In this document: piece by piece, positions 26,369-36,734 of the stretch
Numbering within the stretch: position 1 is the stretch's first letter
Layout of the letters: the number at the start of each line of letters is the position of its first letter
From: Variovorax brevis
GTDB taxonomy: Bacteria > Pseudomonadota > Gammaproteobacteria > Burkholderiales > Burkholderiaceae_C
Direction of reading: 5' to 3'
Assembly (NCBI RefSeq): GCF_030317105.1
Contig: NZ_JASZYG010000002.1
Location: 434,001 to 498,000, forward strand
DNA: 64,000 nt
The notes under the pieces: model-generated
The model's database searches: none
The model's input: only the letters and a program-made list of their open reading frames with translations
Told to the model about the DNA's origin: nothing
Made by a program: the position numbers and the translations under genes

Positions 26369-26486
26369 TGTCCTGCCCCGTTAATTCGCAGGCAAAAAAA
26401 CTGCATGAGGCAAGGAATCCCTGGAGATACCGCATTGGCGGCTTACCCGATGACCTGTTCGGGCGGCTTGCCTGCGTTGTCCATGC

Positions 26487-28028
26487 TCAGGTCCCGCTGC
26501 CGCGACTCCCGGACTGCAGCATCGCCAGCGCCTTCTCCACGCTCAGCGAACCCGACACCTGACTCGGTGGATAGTCCTTGAAGGTGGCAAGAAAGCGCCC
26601 GACGATGCCCACCGCGGGGATCATGGTCCAGAGCTTCTCGCCCCACCAGCGGCCGTACAGCAGGCTCTCGCTCTGGTAACGCTCCCACGGGTCTTGCCGA
26701 AGGTTGGTCACCAGCGGCACGTTGGTCGTGTCGGGCTTGCCGTTGAAGAGGTTGCCCTCGATGGTCTTGAAGCTGACCTTCCACGCGTTGTAGCGGATGG
26801 CCATCAGGTCTGCGTTGTCGCTGAAGTAGTAGAACTCGTGGCGCGGCGCTGGCGCTTCACCCTTGAAGTAGGGCATGAAGTTGTAGCCGTCCAGGTGGTT
26901 CTTGAAGGTCTTCTCGCCGGCCTTGTAGCCGGTCAGGAGTTTTTCCTTCACCGCGGGTTCACCGGCGGCGGCCACCAGTGTCGGCATCCAGTCCTCCGCC
27001 GCCATGATGTCGTTGACGATGGTGCCGGGCTTGATCACGCCGGGCCACTTGGCCACCATCGGCACGCGAAAACCGCCTTCGTACACGGTGCCCTTTTCGC
27101 CGCGAAACGGATGGTTGCCACCATCGGGCCAGCTGAAGATCTCGGCGCCGTTGTCGCTGGTGAACATCACGATGGTGTTGTCCGCAATGCCCGCGTCGTC
27201 GAGCTTTTGCAGGAGCTCGCCGACGATCCAGTCCAGTTCCATCATGGCGTCGGCGTACAGGCCGAAGCCGCTCTTGTCCTTCCACCGCTCCGACAGGTGG
27301 GTCCACACATGGCAGCGGGTGGTGTTGTGCCACAGGAAGAAAGACTTGTCCGCCTTCACCGAGCGGTCGATGAAGTCGATGGATCGCCGCAGCAGTTCGG
27401 CATCCACGTCTTCCATGTTGAACTTTGCGTCCGGGTCCATGCCGGGACCGGGAGGCAAGGGCCCGCCGTCGATGATCTTCTGCTTGCCGACGCGACCCCA
27501 GCGCGGCTCTTCCGTCGCGTCATCGACATCGGTGGCGAAAGTCTCGATGACGTTGCGCGGGCCAAACTGCTCGTGGAAGCCGGCCATCTTCGGGTATTCA
27601 CCGTCGTACGGTTCTTCCATCGCGTTGAGGTGATAAAGGATGCCGTAGAACTCGTCGAAGCCGTGCACCGTGGGCAGGTATTCGTTGCGGTCGCCCAGAT
27701 GGTTCTTGCCGATCTGCGCCGTGGCATAACCCTGCGGTTTGAGCAGTTCGGCGATGGTGGGGTCCTTGTCCTGCAGGCCCTGTTTGGCAGCCGGCATGCC
27801 CACCTTCAGCAGGCCGGTGCGAAACGGCGTCTGGCCCAGGATGAATGCGGCGCGCCCCGCGGTGCACGACTGCTGCCCGTAATAGTCGGTGAACAGCGCG
27901 CCCTCCCTGGCGATGCGATCGATGTTGGGCGTGCTGCCCCCCATCATCCCGCGGTGGTAGCAACTGAGGTTCCAGATGCCGACGTCGTCGGCCATGATCA
28001 TGATGATGTTCGGGGGCTTGGTGGCCAT
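26487..28028 (-). CDS. Arylsulfatase (type I sulfatase, Cys-type)
   Basis: This is a type I sulfatase (513 aa) that hydrolyses a sulfate ester. The signature is CTAGR (C55-R59, in QQSCTAGRAAF); C55 would be converted to formylglycine. It departs from the textbook CxPSR, with Ala at the Pro position. Metal residues appear in IMADDVG (N-terminus) and FTSDNGAE. There is no signal peptide at the chosen ATG 28028, which has GGAGAG upstream; ATG 28049 is an alternative. It is divergent from a SulP anion transporter, which could move the sulfate released or imported. Several inverted repeats lie just upstream. No anaerobic-type maturase gene is visible nearby. Confidence 0.9.
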   Translation of the reverse strand: MATKPPNIIMIMADDVGIWNLSCYHRGMMGGSTPNIDRIAREGALFTDYYGQQSCTAGRAAFILGQTPFRTGLLKVGMPAAKQGLQDKDPTIAELLKPQGYATAQIGKNHLGDRNEYLPTVHGFDEFYGILYHLNAMEEPYDGEYPKMAGFHEQFGPRNVIETFATDVDDATEEPRWGRVGKQKIIDGGPLPPGPGMDPDAKFNMEDVDAELLRRSIDFIDRSVKADKSFFLWHNTTRCHVWTHLSERWKDKSGFGLYADAMMELDWIVGELLQKLDDAGIADNTIVMFTSDNGAEIFSWPDGGNHPFRGEKGTVYEGGFRVPMVAKWPGVIKPGTIVNDIMAAEDWMPTLVAAAGEPAVKEKLLTGYKAGEKTFKNHLDGYNFMPYFKGEAPAPRHEFYYFSDNADLMAIRYNAWKVSFKTIEGNLFNGKPDTTNVPLVTNLRQDPWERYQSESLLYGRWWGEKLWTMIPAVGIVGRFLATFKDYPPSQVSGSLSVEKALAMLQSGSRGSGT

Positions 28029-28397
28029 GCAGCTCTCCACGGTGTTCATGCCTTCGCCCGCGCATGGTGCCATCAGCGGCACCCCATGAACATGGGGGCA
28101 AGGGGCAAGCGATTTGCCCTGAAGGGCAAACGACGGCCAAGGGGTAGACGGGCTGTATCTCGACATGCATAGTCGCGTTCAAGCGTGCCATGAACACCCC
28201 CGCTGCACCCATCCTCGCGCCCAGTTCCCCTGCGCTCACTCGAGTTGCACTGGATCTATCCCGGCCATGCGCTGAGCGTCCATGTCCAGGGCTCCGGTGA
28301 GGGCACGCGCGTAACTGCGCAGTGACTGGCATGCTTCGCCCGGCCTGGCACGCTGACTTGCACCGGCTCGGCCAGAGACCGTTCTAGCGTTGGCGCC
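28029..28397. promoter_or_regulatory. Control region between arylsulfatase and SulP genes with three inverted repeats
   Basis: These 369 bp contain no gene. Near the arylsulfatase start lie three perfect inverted repeats: GGTGCC/GGCACC (28066-28083, 6-base spacer), CCCCATG-AA-CATGGGG (28082-28097) and TTTGCCCT-GA-AGGGCAAA (28113-28130). The last two look like dimer operators. The SulP-proximal half shows nothing clear. Confidence 0.5.
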
Positions 28398-30083
28398 ATG
28401 CGAGCCTGGCTTTTTACGTCGCTGCGCAGCTACAGGATCGAAGGGTTGCCGCGCGATCTCGTGGCCGGACTGATGCTGGCAGCGATCGCCATTCCCGGCC
28501 AACTCGCCACGGCCCGGCTCGCGGGGATGCCGCCGGAGACGGGGCTCTACGCGTTTGCCGCCGGCTCCATTGCGTTCGCCGCATTCGGCGCCAACCGCTT
28601 CATGTCGGTCGCAGCCGACTCGACGATTGCGCCCATCTTTGCGGGCGGCTTGGCCCCTATCGCTGCTGTCAGCGCCGTCGCCTATCCGCAGCTGGCCGCG
28701 CTGCTCGCCCTGATGGTTGGCGTCGTGCTTGTCGTCGTCGGCCTGCTCAGGGCGGGCTGGCTTGCGACGCTGCTGTCGATTCCGGTGACAACGGGCTTCC
28801 TTGCTGGTATCTCGGTCCACATCGTCGTCGGCGAGTTGCCCACGCTGTTGGGAGTCCCCGGCGAGCAGGGGCATCTGCTCGCGCGGCTCGTCGGAGTCCT
28901 CGGGCGGATCGGGGAGGCCAATCCCTATGCGCTTGGATTGGGCGCCGGCGTCCTGGTCGCAACGCTGGTCGCCGCGCGCATCAGCCCCCGTATACCGGGA
29001 GCGCTCATCGGCCTGGTCGCGGCGGGCGTCGCCGTGGCCCAATTCCAGCTGGGTGCCCACGGCGTGAGCCTGCTCGGCGCCTTGTCTGTGCCGCTGCCGC
29101 ACGTCGCGTTGCCGGCGCTGCCCGACGTGGAGGCGTTCAGCCGCATGGTGCAACTGGCGCTGGTGGTGGCGGTGGTCTGCATCATGCAGACGGCGGCGGT
29201 GGCCAGCACATTCCCGTCCGATGAGGGGAAGCCGGACAACGTCAGCCGCGACTTCGGCGCGGTTGGCGCGGGCAGTATCCTGGCCGGGCTGATCGGCGCA
29301 TTCGCCGTCAATGCGAGCCCACCCAGCACCGCGATCGTGCGTGAGTCCGGCGGGCGATCGCAGATCGCATCGATCACGGCCGTCAGCCTGATGGTCGCGC
29401 TTGCGGCGCTGGCGTCTGGACTGATGGCCTATGTGCCTCACGCTGCGCTCTCAGGCATCCTGGTCTACATCGCCGTGCGCATTTTCCGCGTCGACCAGAT
29501 GATCCGGATCTATCGCCGCGGCGGACTCGAGATCCTGCTGGTGGCAACCAGCGCCGCACTCGTCATTGCCCTGCCGATCGAGACCGGCATGTTGCTCGCG
29601 ATCGTGATGTCCTTCGTGCACAGCCTGTACATCGTCGCTCGGCCCTACTGCGTCGAATTGGCCCGGGTGCCGGGAAGCACCGTGTGGTGGCCTCCGTCCC
29701 CGGGTGCGCCATTCGAGCATGAGGCCGGAGTTCTTGTATTCGCCCCCGGCGCGCCGCTCAACTTCAGCAACGCCGAGCGCATCTGCGCCGAACTCAGGGC
29801 GGCCATCGCCAGGCAGCGCCTGCCCGTGAAGTTGCTGATCATCGAGGCCAACGGAATCATCGACATCGACTACACCGGGTCGCAGGTCCTGCTTCGCGCC
29901 ATCACCGAACTCGCGGCCGGCGACGTTGTCGTCGCCATCGCCAGGTTGTCGGGCGGGCGAGCGCGGGCACAGGCTCAACGTACCGGCTTGATAGAAGCGA
30001 TCGGTCAGGACCGTGTTTTCATGACGGTCCAGGAGGCAGTGCTCAAGCTGGGTAGCCGCGTGCAAAGCCAGCACAGGAGGTAA
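28398..30083 (+). CDS. SulP-family anion transporter with STAS domain
   Basis: This is an inner-membrane SulP/SLC26 transporter (561 aa), with about 10-14 hydrophobic segments in residues 20-420 and a cytoplasmic STAS domain in about 440-550 (EAGVLVFAPGAPLNFSNAERI, LLIIEANGIIDIDYTGSQVL). The family carries sulfate, bicarbonate or other anions. A gene for a sulfatase is divergently placed, so sulfate is plausible. The N-terminal SulP signature is modified (PETGLYAFAAGSIAFAAFGANRFMSV; the AxxPPxxGLY region reads AGMPPETGLY). ATG 28398 starts the first recognisable helix block. It ends 20 bp before the convergent LysR gene. Confidence 0.9.
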   Translation: MRAWLFTSLRSYRIEGLPRDLVAGLMLAAIAIPGQLATARLAGMPPETGLYAFAAGSIAFAAFGANRFMSVAADSTIAPIFAGGLAPIAAVSAVAYPQLAALLALMVGVVLVVVGLLRAGWLATLLSIPVTTGFLAGISVHIVVGELPTLLGVPGEQGHLLARLVGVLGRIGEANPYALGLGAGVLVATLVAARISPRIPGALIGLVAAGVAVAQFQLGAHGVSLLGALSVPLPHVALPALPDVEAFSRMVQLALVVAVVCIMQTAAVASTFPSDEGKPDNVSRDFGAVGAGSILAGLIGAFAVNASPPSTAIVRESGGRSQIASITAVSLMVALAALASGLMAYVPHAALSGILVYIAVRIFRVDQMIRIYRRGGLEILLVATSAALVIALPIETGMLLAIVMSFVHSLYIVARPYCVELARVPGSTVWWPPSPGAPFEHEAGVLVFAPGAPLNFSNAERICAELRAAIARQRLPVKLLIIEANGIIDIDYTGSQVLLRAITELAAGDVVVAIARLSGGRARAQAQRTGLIEAIGQDRVFMTVQEAVLKLGSRVQSQHRR

Positions 30084-30103
30084 GGCACCGTCTCAGCCTT
30101 TTC

Positions 30104-31018
30104 TCACCGTCGACGGACGGATTCATGCGGCGCGAAGACCTCCACCGTCCAATCGATGAAGGCGCGGAGCTTGGCGCTCATGTGCCGGCTGGACGGGTAG
30201 GCGACAGACACGGGCATGGGTGGCGGTTCCCAGTCGGCCAGCAGTTCGACCAACGCCCCGCTGTCGACGTACGGCTGCGCCATGAAGGCATAGGTCTGCG
30301 CCACGCCGAGTCCGGTCAGCAGCGCCGTCAGGTGGGCCGTGCTTTCGTTGACCGCGATGACGGCATGCCCGTTGATCTCGATGCGCTCGTCGCCGCGCTC
30401 GTAGCGCGGCGGAACGTAGCGCCCCGTGCGGGAAGAGAAATAGCTCACCACCCGGTGCCCGTCGAGCAGGTCGGCTGGCGTCGCGGGCGTACCGTGGCGC
30501 TTCAGGTAGTCGGGTGTCGCGCAGGTCATGTAGTGCATCTGCGCGACGCGCCGTGCCACCAGTGACGGGTCGCTCAGCACGCCGCCGCGCAGCACGCAAT
30601 CCACCCCTTCGCCGATCAGGTGGACCGACCGGTCGCTCACGCCAAGCTCGAGCAGGATGTCCGGGTAGCGCGCGTGGAACGCCGGAAGCTTGGGGATCAG
30701 GATCCGGTTGGCCAGCGATGAGCCGATGTCCACGCGCAGGCGGCCTCTGGGGCTGGCCTGCGCGTTCGTCACGTCGGCCTCGATGTCGTCGATCTCGGCC
30801 AGCACCCGCGAGATGCGCTCGTAGTAGGCGGCGCCCTCCGGCGTCACGGTGACGCGCCGCGTCGTGCGTTGCAGCAGCTTCACGCGCAATTGATTCTCCA
30901 GTTGCTGCACTTGCTTGGTCACGCTGGGCTTTGGCATCTGCAGCAGGTCTGCCGCGCGCGTGAAGGTGCCGGCCTCGACGACACGGGCGAACACGCGCAT
31001 GGCGGTGATCTGGTCCAT
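30104..31018 (-). CDS. LysR-family transcriptional regulator
   Basis: This LysR regulator (304 aa) has an N-terminal winged helix-turn-helix (residues 1-60: MRVFARVVEAGTFTRAADLL, KPSVTKQVQQLENQL) and a periplasmic-binding-like effector domain (about 90-300). The start ATG 31018 gives the standard MDQITAMRVF beginning; longer upstream frames are not LysR-like. It is divergent from ohr with a 228-bp gap and may control ohr and the SDR gene, as LysR genes often act on divergent neighbours. Ohr is more usually under the MarR-type OhrR, and no ohrR gene is present here. Confidence 0.92.
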   Translation of the reverse strand: MDQITAMRVFARVVEAGTFTRAADLLQMPKPSVTKQVQQLENQLRVKLLQRTTRRVTVTPEGAAYYERISRVLAEIDDIEADVTNAQASPRGRLRVDIGSSLANRILIPKLPAFHARYPDILLELGVSDRSVHLIGEGVDCVLRGGVLSDPSLVARRVAQMHYMTCATPDYLKRHGTPATPADLLDGHRVVSYFSSRTGRYVPPRYERGDERIEINGHAVIAVNESTAHLTALLTGLGVAQTYAFMAQPYVDSGALVELLADWEPPPMPVSVAYPSSRHMSAKLRAFIDWTVEVFAPHESVRRR

Positions 31019-31246
31019 CGCCGGATTATTGGCGAACTGGAAATAAACAAGTCCCGCCCACCATCTTTGTTGGCGCAGGGTCCGCTCCGACACTTCATGC
31101 CATCGCCACTGACCCCCTGACTTTCCAGCTTCTTTCATCCTTTCCCGGCAAGCGATCCACGCCCTATCGCGATGCCAATGGCGCAAGGCGCAAACATGCG
31201 TCTGCGCTCCGTTCACAGGGCTAACCCAACTGAAAAGGAATCCGAA

Positions 31247-31714
31247 ATGACCACCAAAATCCAGACCGTGCTGATGACTGGCAAGACCCATACGACGGCC
31301 AGCCGCCGTGAGGGCGCCCCGCGCGGCGATGAGCGCGTCGACATCCAGATGTCGATCCCCGGCAAGACCGGCAATGAAATCGCGCTCAAGGCGATCCCGT
31401 TGCATCCGACCGCGGAGCAACTGTTCGCCGGGGCCTGGTCGGCCTGCTACACCGGCGCACTCGGCTTCGCAGCCAAGGCGAAAAAAGTGGCGCTGCCGGC
31501 CGACATGTCAGTCGACATCGAAGTGGACCTCGGCCAGACCGGCGCCGCGTACTTCATCCAGGCCCGGATCGATGTGCACATGCCGGGCGTCGCGCTCGAC
31601 GTGGCACAAGACATCGCGCATGCGGCGCATGCCATGTGCCCTTACTCGAAGGCGGTTCACGGCAACATCGACGTCGCCACGAACATCGTTGCCGCGGACG
31701 CCCTGGCAGCGTAG
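31247..31714 (+). CDS. ohr: Organic hydroperoxide resistance protein (Ohr/OsmC family)
   Basis: This is an OsmC/Ohr thiol peroxidase (155 aa) that reduces organic hydroperoxides using two redox Cys: C67 (AWSACYTGAL) and C131 (AMCPYSKA), with conserved Glu/Arg expected near the active site. The sequence lacks some classic Ohr blocks at the N-terminus, so a general OsmC-like name is the safer alternative. ATG 31247 follows AAAAGGAATCC; the in-frame ATG 31172 is too far from a ribosome site. It is divergent from a LysR gene and followed 104 bp later by an SDR gene on the same strand. Confidence 0.88.
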   Translation: MTTKIQTVLMTGKTHTTASRREGAPRGDERVDIQMSIPGKTGNEIALKAIPLHPTAEQLFAGAWSACYTGALGFAAKAKKVALPADMSVDIEVDLGQTGAAYFIQARIDVHMPGVALDVAQDIAHAAHAMCPYSKAVHGNIDVATNIVAADALAA

Positions 31715-31818
31715 TCCCGCAGCCTCATCAAGAACAAGCCTCGCTGTCACTTGACAGCGAGTGCAAGCCGATACCCCTCTCTTGTTTTCGTCACCCATCA
31801 CCTTTCCCGGAGATCAGC

Positions 31819-32568
31819 ATGTCCAAGCCCCTCGCCAACAAAGTCGCCCTCGTCACGGGCGGGTCACGCGGCATCGGTGCCGCCATCGCACGCCGCCTGG
31901 CGCGCGACGGCGCCGATGTCGCCATCAGCTATTCGGCCTCAGCCGACCGCGCCGAAGCACTGGCGAAGGAACTGCAGGAAACAGGCGTGCGCGCCGTGGC
32001 TTTCCAGGCCGACCAGGCAGACCCGCTGCAGGTCGAAGCGCTGGTGAACCATGCCGCGCGGCACTTCGGCAGGCTCGACATTCTTGTGAACAACGCTGGC
32101 GTGTTCGTGGTCGGTCAGGTCGGTGCGCCCGACAGCGACGTCGCGGCCTTCGACCGGCAGTTCGCCATCAACGTTGGCGGCGTGGCCGCTGCCGTGCGCG
32201 CGGCAGTGCCGCTCATCAGCGACCAGGGTCGCATCATCTCGATCGGCTCCGGTGCCGCCGATCGCACGCCGTGGCCGGGTGTGGCCGACTATTCGGCGAC
32301 GAAGGCGGCGGTGTCCGCCTACACACGCGGCTGGGCGCGCGACCTTGCCCCGCGCGGCATCACCGTCAACACCGTGCAGCCGGGCTCGGTCGATACCGAG
32401 ATGAACCCGCAGGACGGCGACTTCGCCGCCGTGCAGAAGGCCGCCATTCCGCTGGGCCGCTACGGCCGGCCCGAAGATGTCGCGGCGGCGGTGGCATTCC
32501 TCGCGAGCCCCGACGCCAGCTTCATCACGGGCGTATCGCTCGACGTCGATGGAGGCGCGGGGGCGTGA
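31819..32568 (+). CDS. Short-chain dehydrogenase/reductase (3-oxoacyl-ACP reductase-like)
   Basis: This is a classical SDR (249 aa) with the NADP-binding motif TGGSRGIG (residues 13-20), NNAGV (91-95) and catalytic Ser142/Tyr158/Lys162 (YSATK). The C-terminal GRPEDVAAAVAFLASPDASFITG and DGG are typical of the FabG-like group. The substrate is unknown. ATG 31819 has an upstream CCCGGAGATC. It probably shares the ohr transcript or has its own promoter in the 104-bp gap. Confidence 0.9.
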   Translation: MSKPLANKVALVTGGSRGIGAAIARRLARDGADVAISYSASADRAEALAKELQETGVRAVAFQADQADPLQVEALVNHAARHFGRLDILVNNAGVFVVGQVGAPDSDVAAFDRQFAINVGGVAAAVRAAVPLISDQGRIISIGSGAADRTPWPGVADYSATKAAVSAYTRGWARDLAPRGITVNTVQPGSVDTEMNPQDGDFAAVQKAAIPLGRYGRPEDVAAAVAFLASPDASFITGVSLDVDGGAGA

Positions 32569-32829
32569 TCGCCGAACTTGGGAACAGCAGGGGCGATGCC
32601 CAAGGCGTGGGGCACACAACTCATTCAAGCATGAGCGGCACGCCGGGATCGACTTTTTCCCGCGCGCGCCGATAGACCGATCTCATGACTGCTCTTCTGG
32701 TCCTTTCGGGCGCCGTGGGGCTGCCTCCGCGATCGACCCAGCCACGGTGGCAACAAGATCCATCGGTGCATCATCGCGCCAATGCATGACGTTGCGACAA
32801 CGGCGACATGGTGTCGACACGACCCCAAA
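32569..32829. other. Intergenic stretch with no recognised feature
   Basis: Between the SDR stop and the terminator hairpin I see no credible gene, RNA or repeat. Short frames here lack ribosome sites and family features. Confidence 0.5.
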
Positions 32830-32834
32830 ATGAA

Positions 32835-32865
32835 AAAGCCCGCTATCTTTTCGATAGCGGGCTTT
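32835..32865 (-). terminator. Intrinsic terminator for tRNA-Thr (possibly bidirectional)
   Basis: A perfect 13-bp stem, AAAGCCCGCTATC (32835-32847) with GATAGCGGGCTTT (32853-32865), has a TTTTC loop. On the minus strand it is followed by TTCATTTT and lies 11 bp after the tRNA 3' end. On the plus strand CCCGTTTTT follows, so it could also stop transcription from the SDR side. Confidence 0.85.
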
Positions 32866-32876
32866 CCCGTTTTTAT

Positions 32877-32952
32877 TGGTGCCGGAGAGATGAATCGAAC
32901 ACCCGACCTTCTCATTACGAATGAGCTGCTCTACCGACTGAGCTACACCGGC
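32877..32952 (-). tRNA. tRNA-Thr (CGT anticodon)
   Basis: This 76-base tRNA has CCA encoded in the genome. Acceptor GCCGGTG, D-arm GCTC/GAGC, anticodon loop TTCGTAA with CGT at 32917-32919, and T-loop TTCGATT are all present. It closely resembles E. coli thrW. It lies 27 bp downstream of fbp. Confidence 0.95.
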
Positions 32953-32979
32953 ATTGCCTATGATTAGGCTAGCTTTCTA

Positions 32980-33987
<1,008 letters not shown>

Positions 33988-34022
33988 GTAGTGGATATCA
34001 AAAGTTATTCGGGGCCTGAGGG

Positions 34023-36686
34023 TCAGCCACCCAGGGCGCGCGTCACGACTTCCTGCGTGTCCTTGCTCAGGTCCGGCTTGGCCGCAACGCGCGCAATGGC
34101 TTCGCGCGCCGCGCTGCGATACGGTTCGGCCAGCTTGCTCCAGCGGTCGAGTGCACGCGCGAGGCGGGCGGCCACTTGCGGGTTGATCGCGTCCAGCTCG
34201 ATCACGCGGTCGCTCCAGAACACGTAGCCCGCGGCGTCGGGGCGGTGGAACGCGCCGGGGTTGGCGCTGCAGTAGCTGAAGATCACGCTGCGCGCGCGGT
34301 TCGGGTTCTTGATCGAGAAGTCCGGGTGCTTCATCAACTGGCGCACCAACGGCAGGATGTCTCCGCCGCGGTCCGGCGCGCCGGCTTGCAGCGAGAACCA
34401 CTTGTCGATCACCAGCGCTTCGTCCTTGAAGATGGTGTGGAAGCGGGCCAGCGCCGAGGCGGCCAGGGCATGGCCGGAAGCCACAAGCGCGTTGAGCGCG
34501 TTGAAGCGGTCGGTCATGTTGCCCGCGTCCTTGAAGCGCTGCAACGTCTTGCCCGGCCAGACGGTGTCGCCCGACTCGCGTGCGGCCAGGCAGAGGTTGG
34601 TCAAGGCCATGCCGGCCAACGCACGGCGGCCGGACGACCGCGGATCGGGGCTGTAGGCGCCGGTGTCCTGGTTCTGTTCGTAGACCAGTTCCCATTCGGC
34701 GGAGAGGGCAGTCGCGAGTCGCGCCCGCATGGCTTCGCGCACGACGTGCACGCGCTGCGGATCGACCACTTCGAGCTGTTCGGCGATGTAGGTTTCCGAG
34801 GGCAGCGTGAGCACAAGTTCCTTGAAGGCGGAATCGAGCTTCGGGTCACGCAGGACCTTGCGCATCGCGTCGAGGAACGCATCGCCCAAAGTGGCCGCCT
34901 CGGCGTTGACGCCGACGGGGCTGGTGATCGAGGCGATCGCCGCGCGCAGCGCCAGGCGCTGGCTGGCTTCCCAACGGTTGAACGGGTCGGTGTCGTGTTC
35001 GAGCAGCATCAGCAGCTGCGCGTCCGAATAGTCGAAGTCCAGGATTACCGGCGCGCTGAAGCCGCGCAGGATGGAGGGCACCGGCTTGCTGTCGACGTCG
35101 GTGAAGGTGAAGGTCTCGCCCACCTGCGTGACAACCAGCGTCTGCGTCGGGGCGAGCTCGCGCCCGTCCTGGCCGATGAGGCCGACGTTGACGGGGATGA
35201 CGAAGGGCTCCTTGTCGGCCTGGCCCGGCGTCGGCGCGCAGCTTTGGTCGATGTGCAGCGTGTAGGTGCGTTCGTCAGGGTCGTAGCTGCCGCGTGCAGA
35301 CAGGCGTGGCGTGCCGGCCTGGCTGTACCAGCGCTTGAATTGCGGCAACAGTCGCGCAAGATCCGAGTGCGGGTTCGCATCGGCAATGGCCTGCGCAAAT
35401 TCATCGCAGGTCACGGCTTGGCCGTCATGACGCTCGAAGTAGAGCTTCATGCCAAGCGCGAAACCTTCGCGGCCCACCAGCGTCTGCATCATGCGAACGA
35501 CCTCGGCACCCTTTTCGTAGATGGTGACGGTGTAGAAGTTGCTGATCTCGATGTAGCTGTCCGGACGCACCGGGTGCGCCATCGGGCCGGCGTCTTCGGG
35601 GAACTGCGCGGTGCGCAAGACACGAACGTCTTCGATGCGCTTGACGGCGCGTGCCGACGCATCCGCGCACAGGTCCTGCGAGAACTCCTGGTCGCGGAAC
35701 ACCGTGAGGCCTTCCTTGAGCGAGAGCTGGAACCAGTCGCGGCAGGTCACGCGGTCGCCGGTCCAGTTGTGGAAGTACTCGTGGCCGACGACGCTTTCGA
35801 TGTTGCTGTAGTCCGCATCGGTCGCGGTCGCCTGGTTGGCCAGGACGTACTTCGTGTTGAAGATGTTCAGGCCCTTGTTCTCCATGGCGCCCATGTTGAA
35901 GTCGCTGGTCGCGACGATCATGAAGCGGTCCAGGTCCAATGGCAGGCCGAAGCGCGCCTCGTCCCAGGCGATGGAGTGCATCAGCGAGTTCATCGCGTGC
36001 TCGGTCTTGTCGAGATCGCCCGCGCGAACGAACACCTGCAGCAAGTGCTCCTTGCCGTTGCGTGCCGTGATGCGTTGTTCGCGCGCCACCAGCTTGCCGG
36101 CGACCAGCGCGAAGAGATAGCTCGGCTTGCGGAACGGGTCGACCCACTTCGCAAAGTGGCGGCCTTCAGGCAAGTCGCCTTGCTCGACCAGGTTGCCGTT
36201 GGACAACAGCACCGGGTACGCCGCCTTGTTGGCACGCAGCAGCACCGAATAGCTCGCCATCACGTCCGGGCGGTCCAGGAAGTAGGTGATGCGTCGGAAG
36301 CCCTCGGCCTCGCATTGCGTGAAGAAGGTGTCCTCGCTGACGAACAGGCCCATCAACTTGGTGTTCTTGATCGGCGCGCAGGTGGTGAAGACCTCCAGCT
36401 CGAAAGCATCGGGCAGGTTGTCGAGCACCAGTTGCTCGGCTTCAACGCGGAAGGACGCGCCCTGGCCGTTGACCAGCACGCGCGCCAGATTCAGCTCGTC
36501 GCCATCCAGGCGCAGCGGCTGCACCGGCACCTCGGGGTTGCGGCGCATCTGCATGCGGTTGAGCACGCGCGTCTTGGCGGGGTCGAGGTCAAAGGTCAGC
36601 TCGACCGTGTCGATCCAGTAGGCCGGGGCGGCGTAGTCCTCGCGGCGGATGGCCACGGGGTGCCCTTGGGCGTCACGAAATTGCAT
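34023..36686 (-). CDS. pepN: Aminopeptidase N (M1 family)
   Basis: This M1 zinc aminopeptidase (887 aa; E. coli PepN is 870) removes N-terminal residues from peptides in the cytoplasm. It has the exopeptidase motif GAMEN (266-270), zinc motif [10 protein letters not shown] (H302, H306) and third ligand Glu325 (KEGLTVF). The downstream part holds the beta-sandwich and helical C-terminal domains. ATG 36686 begins [18 protein letters not shown]. It is followed by fbp after 35 bp and preceded by prfB with a 48-bp gap on the same strand. Confidence 0.96.
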   Translation of the reverse strand: MQFRDAQGHPVAIRREDYAAPAYWIDTVELTFDLDPAKTRVLNRMQMRRNPEVPVQPLRLDGDELNLARVLVNGQGASFRVEAEQLVLDNLPDAFELEVFTTCAPIKNTKLMGLFVSEDTFFTQCEAEGFRRITYFLDRPDVMASYSVLLRANKAAYPVLLSNGNLVEQGDLPEGRHFAKWVDPFRKPSYLFALVAGKLVAREQRITARNGKEHLLQVFVRAGDLDKTEHAMNSLMHSIAWDEARFGLPLDLDRFMIVATSDFNMGAMENKGLNIFNTKYVLANQATATDADYSNIESVVGHEYFHNWTGDRVTCRDWFQLSLKEGLTVFRDQEFSQDLCADASARAVKRIEDVRVLRTAQFPEDAGPMAHPVRPDSYIEISNFYTVTIYEKGAEVVRMMQTLVGREGFALGMKLYFERHDGQAVTCDEFAQAIADANPHSDLARLLPQFKRWYSQAGTPRLSARGSYDPDERTYTLHIDQSCAPTPGQADKEPFVIPVNVGLIGQDGRELAPTQTLVVTQVGETFTFTDVDSKPVPSILRGFSAPVILDFDYSDAQLLMLLEHDTDPFNRWEASQRLALRAAIASITSPVGVNAEAATLGDAFLDAMRKVLRDPKLDSAFKELVLTLPSETYIAEQLEVVDPQRVHVVREAMRARLATALSAEWELVYEQNQDTGAYSPDPRSSGRRALAGMALTNLCLAARESGDTVWPGKTLQRFKDAGNMTDRFNALNALVASGHALAASALARFHTIFKDEALVIDKWFSLQAGAPDRGGDILPLVRQLMKHPDFSIKNPNRARSVIFSYCSANPGAFHRPDAAGYVFWSDRVIELDAINPQVAARLARALDRWSKLAEPYRSAAREAIARVAAKPDLSKDTQEVVTRALGG

Positions 36687-36734
36687 CGGGTGTCTCCAGC
36701 GAATTTTTTTTCTGGTTGTCCAAAAAGCGCGACC

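Noticed and set aside
32877..32952. tRNA-Thr as an integration site for a mobile element
   Set aside because: No integrase gene and no repeated 3' tRNA segment is seen nearby.
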